This document shows positions 1 through 5,718 of a DNA stretch of 8,898 bases, piece by piece. The translations under genes were made by a program, and so were the position numbers. Under the pieces are notes generated by a model. The model was not told the origin of the DNA, searched no databases, and was given only the letters and a program-made list of their open reading frames with translations. The first letter of the stretch is position 1, and each line of letters starts with the position of its first letter. Origin of the DNA: Candidatus Zixiibacteriota bacterium (GTDB taxonomy: Bacteria; Zixibacteria; MSB-5A5; GN15; FEB-12); contig JACRAV010000373.1 of the NCBI GenBank assembly GCA_016213305.1, forward strand, positions 1-8,898, given 5' to 3'.

Positions 1-134
1 AGAAGAAGAGCGATGGCGAGCCAAAAGCGGATAGCCGCCGACCAGAAGGGAGGAGCATCGGCCAGACCCAGTTGAATGGCTTTCCAGGTCGAGCCCCAAA
101 TCAGGCACAGGAGTATATAAACAAAAACCGTCAT
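1..134 (-). CDS. EamA/DMT-family transporter, N-terminal fragment (cut by left edge)
   Basis: Reading the minus strand from the ATG at 134 gives 44 uninterrupted codons up to the window edge. The peptide starts MTVFVYILLCLIWGSTW and continues with KAIQLGLADAPPFWSAAIRFW and a hydrophobic run. This is the characteristic start of EamA (DMT superfamily) transporters: a first membrane helix ending in LIWGSTW at about residues 11-17, a short loop, then PPFWSAAIRF leading into the second helix. Family members are inner-membrane exporters of metabolites or drugs with about ten helices and roughly 280-300 residues, so most of the gene lies to the left. The ATG at 134 sits at the usual distance before the WGS motif, and no in-frame ATG, GTG or TTG lies just upstream. 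A GGGGAGG at 150-156 is a possible ribosome binding site but is about 15 nt away, longer than usual. The gene is divergent from the HTH regulator at 304. Substrate cannot be inferred. Confidence 0.8.
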   Translation of the reverse strand, partial: MTVFVYILLCLIWGSTWKAIQLGLADAPPFWSAAIRFWLAIALL

Positions 135-303
135 GTCACGTCGAATCCGCCTCCCCGAAAGAAGGCCAAGATATCCTGACAAAGTCCGTCGGCCAAGGCA
201 TATTTGCGTTCGATCAACAATTAGTTGACACTCCGTCAACATCATCGTACCTACGCTCACGTCTTACAACGAACTGATTCGAACTACAACAGGGTATGGA
301 TGC
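135..303. promoter_or_regulatory. Divergent intergenic control region between transporter and HTH regulator
   Basis: These 169 bp separate two divergently read genes, so both promoters should lie here. A perfect TTGACA (225-230) on the plus strand could be the -35 box of the regulator gene. The hexamer 17 bp downstream (TACCTA, 248-253) is a poor -10, so the promoter assignment is tentative. I see no convincing minus-strand promoter. Just before the regulator, CGAACT occurs twice, 10 bp apart (270-275 and 280-285). AGGG at 291-294 gives a plausible Shine-Dalgarno site 9 nt before the ATG at 304. The operator-like repeats at 214-240 are listed separately. Nothing else stands out. Confidence 0.5.
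214..240. promoter_or_regulatory. Operator-like cluster of three TCAAC/GTTGA half-sites
   Basis: TCAAC at 214-218, GTTGA at 224-228 and TCAAC at 236-240 alternate in orientation and start 10 and 12 bp apart, roughly one helical turn each. The first and second form a perfect 5-bp inverted repeat with a 5-bp spacer. The second and third extend to a perfect 6-bp inverted repeat, GTTGAC-N5-GTCAAC (224-240). The middle half-site overlaps the TTGACA hexamer at 225-230, so a bound protein would block that -35 box. The neighbouring HTH-DUF2087 regulator is an obvious candidate ligand, but that is inference. Half of the signal coincides with a promoter hexamer, so chance is not excluded. Confidence 0.4.
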
Positions 304-759
304 ATGATCAAGGATACGGAGTTTTTCACCACGACCGAACTGGCCCAGAAGCTCAAGATGAATGTCCAGGTTTTGACCCGGAAAGTACAGGCGGGTGAAA
401 TCGAGGCGTACAAAATCGGCAAAGAGTGGCGCATCCCGGAGCCGGCGGTGTCGGCCTGGCTTGCGAGCAACTCAAATCAACGGGGCGGGATGCGGCGAGT
501 CGAAGGCCGGGAGCACGAGTCCGCGACGGAGATAGCGGACCGGCCGATTACAGGGCGCGACAGGCGCAAACATCTTCTGGAATACATTCTGGCGCAATTT
601 GAGCCACAGCGCCGGTATTCCGAACAGGAAGTCAACGCCATCATCAGCCGCCATGATTCGGATTTTGACAAGGTGAGGCGGCAGTTTGTCGAGGAGCGGA
701 TGCTCGAGCGGGTCAACGGCCACTATCGCCGGCGACTCGATTACAAACTGACCGGGTGA
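304..759 (+). CDS. HTH_17 (excisionase-type) DNA-binding protein with C-terminal DUF2087 domain
   Basis: This 151-residue protein is probably a cytoplasmic transcriptional regulator. Residues about 7-55 match the excisionase/MerR-like winged helix of the HTH_17 family: FFTTTELAQKLKMN forms the first helices, VLTRKVQAGEIEAYKIG the recognition helix and wing, and EWRIPEPAVSAWL the typical ending (compare 'WRIPRSALEEWL' in relatives). A charged linker covers about 58-87. Residues about 88-143 resemble DUF2087: RRKHLLEYILAQFEP, then the hallmark RRYSEQEVNAII, then the VRRQFVEERMLERVNGHYRR wing-like end, a helix-turn-helix-like fold seen in many small regulators. The ATG at 304 has AGGG 9 nt upstream; the ATGs at 296 and 300 are out of frame. 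It is divergent from the EamA transporter and ends 7 bp before the DUF2723 stop on the other strand. It probably regulates itself or the transporter. Ligand and targets are unknown. There is no integrase or phage gene nearby, so an actual excisionase role is unlikely. Confidence 0.85.
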   Translation: MIKDTEFFTTTELAQKLKMNVQVLTRKVQAGEIEAYKIGKEWRIPEPAVSAWLASNSNQRGGMRRVEGREHESATEIADRPITGRDRRKHLLEYILAQFEPQRRYSEQEVNAIISRHDSDFDKVRRQFVEERMLERVNGHYRRRLDYKLTG

Positions 760-766
760 GCGCGGG

Positions 767-3511
767 TCAGGGCTGGTTTGATCCGCCGGGAAAGCCAGCC
801 GCTCCGGCGCCGCGAATCTGCCGCACCAGAGGATCGCCCGCATTGATCCTGTATTCGGAAAATTTATTGGCGGCCCGCTGAAGATCCACATACCGGTCGG
901 TCTGACCGAGCGCGGTGACCAGCTTGCGGAACGAATAGCTGTTGTTCGGATTTTCATCGAAGGCCTGCCAGAGGTCGGCGATGCCTCGTGACACGATCGC
1001 GGTATCGCCGGTTTTGCGGCCGATTTCGACGCGAATCAGCCCCAGATCCTGCCGGTAATAGACATTCTGCGGATTGCTTTTTACGAACGCGGCCAGTGTG
1101 TCCTCGAGTACGCGGTACAGCGGGATGACTTTCGACGAGTCTCCGACGGCCGCGTGGATCTCCCCCATTTGCAGGTACGACTGCCAGTATTCCGGGTAGA
1201 CGGTCAAAAGATGATTTACCAGTTCTTTGGCCCGTTCGCCTTGTCCGTCGGCGATCAGTTGATCGGCCACCCGGGTGGCCGAAATCCCGACACCGAGAAA
1301 GACGCCGGTGGCGTTTTCGTCGCGGTACAGGGTGGAGTTCTGGAAACCATCGTACCGGTAGGTTTTCGAAAACAATTCAACCGACCGATCCAGATCGATC
1401 AGCGAGCTGACCGGATCGCGGTCGAGGCGATACACCATGCCGACCTGTACGGCGTGCTCGCGAAGTTTCAGGGGTGATTCGGCGTAGGGCGGCGCGGTGA
1501 AATAGATCGGCGACTGCCACTTGTTCTCCAGCACGATATCGTCCATCATCATGTCCTGAAGTCTCAGCGTCCGATTCTCGAAAGTCTGGGGAATCAAATA
1601 CGTCTGCCGCCCCCGGGGACGATCGTAGAACTTGTCTTTAGGTATGAAGAACTCCTGGCCTTGCTCGCGAATCGGGACCGTCCACCTGATTTGGTCCAGC
1701 GTAAGCGACATCGGCACCTGATAGACGGTCTTCATGGTTTCGACGTACCAGTCGGTGTTGAGAAGGGACAGGTTGACGACGCGGACATCCTTGCGATAGC
1801 CGTACGCCTCCTGCAAGGCCCAGACCGGGAAGGTGTCGTTGTCGCCGGAGGTGAAGAGAATGGCGTTCGGCTCACAGCTGTCGAGGATATTTTTGGCGTA
1901 GTTGTAGGCGATCCGGTTGAGCGAGCGGTCGTTGGCGTGCCAGTTGTCGGCCAGCGCAAAGACCGGCAGGAAGGCCAGAAGCGCGGAGGCCGACACGATG
2001 CGCAGACGGGACGATTCGCCGCGGGCGAATCGATCGGCAAACCACGACATGATCCCGGCCACCCCAAGACCCATCGCGATTCCGAACACGACAAAGGCGG
2101 GGGTGAAGAAATAGTCGCGGTCGCGCACTTCGAGATAGGCGTCCTGTGTTTGCGGGTCGTAGCGGGTACCGTCGGCGAAATTCATGTAGAGTATCAGACC
2201 TACGGAGCAGAGTAAGAAGAGAACAAGGAACGGCAAGCCAAGTTCGAGGCGCCTTTTGATGGCAATGGTCAGCCCCAATATCCCCAGCGCGAGAAACGGC
2301 ACAAATTGCCAGCCCGCACCGGAGTATTGTTCCTCGAAATACGACCAGTAGCCCATGTTCGAATGGCGACCGAACTGATTTTCCCAGGCCCCCCGACGCT
2401 GAAACATCCGGTCAACCATCGAGACCGACCCGTACTGTTTGCGGTCCAGAAAATTGACAAATTGGGAATAACTTCGCGAGGTGAGGTTTTCGTCGATGCG
2501 CGGATGGAGCGACGAACGAATCGGGATGAACAGTTGGACCGAAAAGCCGACTACGGCGACGGCCAGCACCGCCAGACCGGATCGCCAGTCGATTTTCCAA
2601 CCTTTGGCGCGCGCCAAGACACCGATCACCAGTAGCAATCCGATGGCCACGGGCAATCCGATTTGCAGAAATTCGGCAAAGCCGATCATGATGGAACTGA
2701 CGCCGCCGATGGCGATCACCCGCCCCCAGTTGATATTTTTGTAGAGCATAATCAGCGCGACCGCGCCGAGGACCGCGCTTATCAGGTAAAACATGGGCGA
2801 CCCGCCGCGCCCGTTTGAGAAGAGCATGATCAGCAGTAGTTCGGCGATAATAAACAGGCAGACAATCAGCCAGTCGCGGCGACCGGCGTCGTCTTTCAGG
2901 ATGAACACGAGCGCGCAGGTGGGGACGACCAGGAAGACGGTCATGTGAATGCCGACGCCCAGCACCGCCAGATAGATAGCCATGATCATGTATTTGGTGG
3001 CTGATCCGGTGCCGCGTTCACCGTAGTATTTGAGCGCCAGCAAAACGATGAGCATGCACAGGGCCATAGCGATGCCGTACACTTCGGCTTCGACCGAATT
3101 GTCCCAGTTGGTGTCGCCGAAGGCGACAAAGAAACCGGCGGCAACCGCACCGGCAGTAGCTATGATTCGGTTGGCGATAGCGCCGGGATCGGAAAAGAAA
3201 TGCCGGATGAGGCGAACGGCCACCATATAGGCGAGCATAGCCGTGAAGGCCGACGAGATCACCGAAATCAGGTTGATGCGCCAGGAAACGTCATCTACAA
3301 CCGGCAAAAGCGAGAAGAGGCGTCCGATGAGGACGAACAGCGGGGTGCCGGGTGGATGGGGGATACCCAGAATGGCGGCGCTGGCAATGAACTCGCCGCA
3401 GTCCCAGAAGGGGATGGTCCGCTGGACGGTCAAGAGATAGACGACAAACGAGCCGAGCCAGACAAAGATGGCGCCGAGCCAGTAGAGCCGGTCAAAGGGG
3501 CGGTGAGTCAT
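767..3511 (-). CDS. DUF2723 / TMEM260-like membrane glycosyltransferase (GT-C fold) with C-terminal TPR-like region
   Basis: This 914-residue protein is complete. Residues 1 to about 520 hold some 13-14 hydrophobic segments. The first (about 11-29) leads into FWDCGEF (35-41) and HPPGTP (52-57), the signature of DUF2723. The acidic D37/E40 sit in the first periplasmic loop, where GT-C transferases place catalytic acids. Other family marks are EAEVY (141-145), PIRSS (330-334) and RDRDYFF (463-469). Past the membrane part, TSGDNDTFPVW (554-564) and VVNLSLLNTDWY (578-589) are conserved in bacterial members. Residues about 740-890 look like degenerate TPR helices. Human TMEM260, a family member, is a protein O-mannosyltransferase; by analogy this enzyme may move a sugar from a lipid carrier to exported proteins, but donor and acceptor are unknown. 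The ATG at 3511 has AGGAG (3523-3527) 11 nt upstream and no in-frame alternative. It has its own promoter and leader at 3512-3620 and is not co-transcribed with the right-hand operon, since a plus-strand gene intervenes. Family assignment is firm; biochemical role is inference. Confidence 0.9.
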   Translation of the reverse strand: MTHRPFDRLYWLGAIFVWLGSFVVYLLTVQRTIPFWDCGEFIASAAILGIPHPPGTPLFVLIGRLFSLLPVVDDVSWRINLISVISSAFTAMLAYMVAVRLIRHFFSDPGAIANRIIATAGAVAAGFFVAFGDTNWDNSVEAEVYGIAMALCMLIVLLALKYYGERGTGSATKYMIMAIYLAVLGVGIHMTVFLVVPTCALVFILKDDAGRRDWLIVCLFIIAELLLIMLFSNGRGGSPMFYLISAVLGAVALIMLYKNINWGRVIAIGGVSSIMIGFAEFLQIGLPVAIGLLLVIGVLARAKGWKIDWRSGLAVLAVAVVGFSVQLFIPIRSSLHPRIDENLTSRSYSQFVNFLDRKQYGSVSMVDRMFQRRGAWENQFGRHSNMGYWSYFEEQYSGAGWQFVPFLALGILGLTIAIKRRLELGLPFLVLFLLCSVGLILYMNFADGTRYDPQTQDAYLEVRDRDYFFTPAFVVFGIAMGLGVAGIMSWFADRFARGESSRLRIVSASALLAFLPVFALADNWHANDRSLNRIAYNYAKNILDSCEPNAILFTSGDNDTFPVWALQEAYGYRKDVRVVNLSLLNTDWYVETMKTVYQVPMSLTLDQIRWTVPIREQGQEFFIPKDKFYDRPRGRQTYLIPQTFENRTLRLQDMMMDDIVLENKWQSPIYFTAPPYAESPLKLREHAVQVGMVYRLDRDPVSSLIDLDRSVELFSKTYRYDGFQNSTLYRDENATGVFLGVGISATRVADQLIADGQGERAKELVNHLLTVYPEYWQSYLQMGEIHAAVGDSSKVIPLYRVLEDTLAAFVKSNPQNVYYRQDLGLIRVEIGRKTGDTAIVSRGIADLWQAFDENPNNSYSFRKLVTALGQTDRYVDLQRAANKFSEYRINAGDPLVRQIRGAGAAGFPGGSNQP

Positions 3512-3542
3512 GGGGCAATGGTCTCCTGTAAATCACGGAACC

Positions 3543-3583
3543 GGTTTGCCGATATATACATATATAGGAATCCCGGCCAAACC
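3543..3583 (-). promoter_or_regulatory. Stem-loop at the 5' end of the DUF2723 leader, enclosing an AT palindrome
   Basis: Plus-strand GGTTTGCCG (3543-3551) is complementary to CGG-C-CAAACC (3574-3583), giving a 9-bp stem with one bulged base. The loop contains TATATA-CA-TATATA (3553-3566), a nested self-complementary AT repeat. If transcription starts near 3585, the hairpin forms in the first nucleotides of the mRNA. No T-run follows on either strand, so it does not look like an intrinsic terminator. It could be an RNA stability or control element, or a protein-binding palindrome on the DNA. Function is unknown. Confidence 0.5.
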
Positions 3584-3591
3584 AGGGTCGT

Positions 3592-3620
3592 AGGATACCG
3601 AACACGACCGAGTATGTCAA
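3592..3620 (-). promoter_or_regulatory. Sigma70-type promoter for the DUF2723 gene
   Basis: On the minus strand a perfect TTGACA -35 (3620 to 3615) is followed by exactly 17 bp and then TATCCT (3597 to 3592), which matches TATAAT at 4 of 6 positions. The transcript would start near 3585, giving a leader of about 74 nt before the ATG at 3511. The position between divergent genes and the ideal spacing support it. The group's -10 consensus may differ from that of E. coli, so activity is inferred. Confidence 0.6.
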
Positions 3621-3632
3621 AGCGTAAATAAT
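3604..3632 (+). promoter_or_regulatory. Weak candidate promoter for the 82-residue membrane protein gene
   Basis: AATAAT (3627-3632) matches the -10 consensus at 5 of 6 positions. The hexamer 17 bp upstream (ACGACC, 3604-3609) matches -35 at only 3 of 6. It would start transcription near 3639, about 30 nt before the ATG at 3669. It interleaves with the opposing DUF2723 promoter, so the two could compete for polymerase. Low confidence because of the poor -35. Confidence 0.25.
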
Positions 3633-3657
3633 GGCGGTGATGTCGCCGTTTGACTGC

Positions 3658-3662
3658 GGAGG
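3658..3662 (+). promoter_or_regulatory. Ribosome binding site (GGAGG) of the 82-residue protein
   Basis: GGAGG lies 6 nt before the ATG at 3669, the ideal Shine-Dalgarno spacing. It is the strongest ribosome binding site in the window and the main argument that this small gene is real and starts at 3669, rather than in the overlapping frame at 3650. Confidence 0.75.
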
Positions 3663-3668
3663 AACACA

Positions 3669-3917
3669 ATGTACGTCTGGTGTGCGATCCTGTTCTGTCT
3701 GGGGATACTGGCGTTTCTGGACACGATATTCAACATGGGCGACATTTTTCGCACCGTCAACTCCATCCTCTTCATGCTGATCTCGATGGGTTTGCTGGTG
3801 CGGACCACGTCGAAGCGAAAAGAACATCGGTATGAATCGTTGCAGGCGCGGATACACGAACTGGAACGGCAGATTGCCGATTTGAAAGCGACCCACAAGG
3901 CGCTGTCCGGCTACTAA
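3669..3917 (+). CDS. Small hypothetical membrane protein: two helices plus C-terminal coiled coil
   Basis: This 82-residue protein matches no family I can name. Residues about 3-21 (VWCAILFCLGILAF and following) and about 28-45 (TVNSILFMLISMGLLV) are hydrophobic enough to be membrane helices, joined by a short loop around FNMGD. A basic stretch, SKRKEHR (48-54), follows, which would place the C-terminus in the cytoplasm by the positive-inside rule. Residues 58-72 then carry L58, I62, L65, I69 and L72 at 4-3-4-3 spacing, a clean a/d heptad pattern for a short coiled coil that may drive oligomerisation or partner binding. GGAGG lies 6 nt before the ATG. The gene is the only plus-strand gene between two large minus-strand genes: it is divergent from DUF2723, and its TAA overlaps the TAG of the TPR gene by sharing CTAA at 3914-3917. 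The strong ribosome site and coherent protein features argue for a real gene; function is unknown. Confidence 0.75.
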   Translation: MYVWCAILFCLGILAFLDTIFNMGDIFRTVNSILFMLISMGLLVRTTSKRKEHRYESLQARIHELERQIADLKATHKALSGY

Positions 3918-5713
3918 CCGATCTTGCCCGCCTCGTCCAGTCGACGAAGCCGCTTGCGGGCGTCGGAGACAAAGGGACAGTCGGGATATTTTTCAAGCAG
4001 TTCCTTATAGATGTCCCTGGCCCGGTCGATCTGGTCGGGTCTGGTCGATAAGATATCAGCGGTCATCTTAAGCCCGTACGGTCGGTAGAACGACTGCGCG
4101 AAATTTCCGGTCAGACGATCCAGATCGGCCAGCGCGGAGGCGGTGTCGGATCGCTGAATATCCATATCCGCCATTCTGTAGAGGGCGGCATCGGCGATCT
4201 GCGCCAGCGAGGCCCGCGCCGAGTCGGGCAGACGGCGAATCTGATAGCGTACCGCGACCGAATACGGCACCAGTAATTTGGTGTCGGGAAGCACCTGGTC
4301 CAGATCGAGCACGACCTGCATGGCGTCATTGACGTACATTCCGCGCGGGTAATCGACCATCAGTTTTCTGAGCGCCGCCTTGGTCGAGTCGAATTGCCCG
4401 GAGATGAGCAACAGCAGGGCGCGCCGGTATGCGGCTTCTTCCATAATGTCCTCGGTGAACTGCCGACTGAGGATATCGTTGAGTTTAGCGGAGGCGCTGG
4501 CGGTGTCGCCCAGTATCATGTAACAGAGCGGGGTCTGACGAATGGATTTGAGATAGCTTATTCCCCGCGGGTATTTCTGGACGACCGTATCAAAGTATGC
4601 AATCGCTCTGGCGGGGTCATTCAGATCGTTCATGTAGATATCGCCGACGGCAAAGAGAGCGTCGCCGCGATCGATAACGGTCGGAAAGCGCGTGGCGATG
4701 TTCTCGTACGCCGCCAGCGCGTCGCGGTGGCGACCGAGCCGGGCCAGGGCCTCGGCGTACCGGAAGGAAATCTCCGGGAGAAACGGCCCGCTGGGGTAGT
4801 GACTGAGGATATATTCGGCGCCGCGCACCGCCGGCTGGTATGATTTGCGGTCGAGGCATTGCCGGACATAGTCAACCAGCGGAAGGCCGGTGAGCTTGGC
4901 GGCCGAATCCTGTCTAATAGCAAACGAAAAAGCGCGTTCGTACTCGCCGACTTTGATCGCATGACTCATGAGCAGGCGAAGCCCCCGCGCGCTGTTGATC
5001 TCGCCGGTCATGGCGGACAGCGAGCGCTCCACATCGGGCGCGGCTTCGGTGTATTCCATCATGGAAAGCAATTGCCGCTCGGCGTCGCCGGCGGCGGGAG
5101 TGGAGTCTTCCGCCATAACCGCAAACAGTTCGGTAGTGGCGTCGGCGAAGCGGCGGTCCTGCTGAAGAATCATGCCGCGCTGGAAGCCGAAGGCGCGGGG
5201 ATTGCGCGACTGTGCCCGCAGGGAGTCGATCAGGTCGAGCGCCCCCTGATAGACGCCGAACGCCATCATGCTGTTCACGATGCCGTAGAGGCGGCCGGAA
5301 TCGCCCGGTGTGACGAAGGGCATAACCTCGCGATACGCTTTTTCGGCCGCGCCCAACTCGCCGAGTTTGGCCTCTATCTCGGCCAGATACATGCGCCAGC
5401 CGAAATCGCGCGGGTTCTGTTCGACCAGACGTTGGGCGAACAGTTCGGCTTTGGCGTAGTTGCGGCTTTCTTCGTACGTGTTGCGAAGCAGATTGATCAC
5501 CACCGGATCGGTCGGCGACTGTTCCAGCATGACTTCAAGAAGGGCGGTGGCGCCGTCGAGATTGCGGGTGCGAATCAACTGACGCACGGTGGTCAGTTTA
5601 GCGTCGTATCCCGAGGTATCCGGCGAACCGGAAGTCGTCTGCGCAGAGAGCGGACAGAAGGTCGCCACGACGACCAGTCCGACAAGAGCAAGTGCGGCAA
5701 GACGACGAAGCAT
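3914..5713 (-). CDS. Secreted tetratricopeptide-repeat protein
   Basis: This 599-residue protein opens with a Sec signal peptide: basic MLRR, a hydrophobic core at about 5-19, and a likely cut near A24 (PLSA|QTTS). C20 is not in a proper lipobox, so a lipoprotein is unlikely. The rest is almost entirely paired helices of TPR type. Clear units include about 40-100 (ending LVEQNPRD), 100-135, 178-200, and a strong block at 293-385 with YILSHYPSG, YENIATRFPT and YFDTVVQKYPRG. The last unit is YKELLEKYPDCPFVSDARKRL at about 569-589. The repeated 'KYP' endings resemble BamD/YbgF-like TPRs, so a periplasmic scaffold is likely; no catalytic motif is visible. The ATG at 5713 begins 5 nt after the DUF4175 stop codon (TAG, 5721-5719) and has no clear Shine-Dalgarno site, which suggests translational coupling. 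It is the last gene of the operon entering from the right; its stop codon overlaps that of the convergent 82-residue gene. Confidence 0.85.
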   Translation of the reverse strand: MLRRLAALALVGLVVVATFCPLSAQTTSGSPDTSGYDAKLTTVRQLIRTRNLDGATALLEVMLEQSPTDPVVINLLRNTYEESRNYAKAELFAQRLVEQNPRDFGWRMYLAEIEAKLGELGAAEKAYREVMPFVTPGDSGRLYGIVNSMMAFGVYQGALDLIDSLRAQSRNPRAFGFQRGMILQQDRRFADATTELFAVMAEDSTPAAGDAERQLLSMMEYTEAAPDVERSLSAMTGEINSARGLRLLMSHAIKVGEYERAFSFAIRQDSAAKLTGLPLVDYVRQCLDRKSYQPAVRGAEYILSHYPSGPFLPEISFRYAEALARLGRHRDALAAYENIATRFPTVIDRGDALFAVGDIYMNDLNDPARAIAYFDTVVQKYPRGISYLKSIRQTPLCYMILGDTASASAKLNDILSRQFTEDIMEEAAYRRALLLLISGQFDSTKAALRKLMVDYPRGMYVNDAMQVVLDLDQVLPDTKLLVPYSVAVRYQIRRLPDSARASLAQIADAALYRMADMDIQRSDTASALADLDRLTGNFAQSFYRPYGLKMTADILSTRPDQIDRARDIYKELLEKYPDCPFVSDARKRLRRLDEAGKIG

Positions 5714-5718
5714 AGCGG

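Noticed and set aside
304..480. Phage or integrative-element excisionase
   Set aside because: HTH_17 domains are often labelled excisionase, but there is no integrase, attachment-site repeat or tRNA nearby, and the DUF2087 tail points to an ordinary regulator.
771..800. Hairpin at the end of the DUF2723 gene as an intrinsic terminator for the HTH gene
   Set aside because: The stem is only 9 bp with one G-U pair and a 12-base loop. No T-run follows on either strand, and it lies in coding sequence.
472..957. A 161-codon minus-strand open frame spanning the HTH regulator and the DUF2723 3' end
   Set aside because: It crosses two well-supported genes in other frames, and its Pro/Arg-rich translation has no motif.
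3926..3961. GCCCGC/GCGGGC inverted repeat near the convergent stops as a terminator
   Set aside because: Six-bp arms separated by 24 bases with no T-run, within the TPR coding sequence; likely chance in GC-rich DNA.
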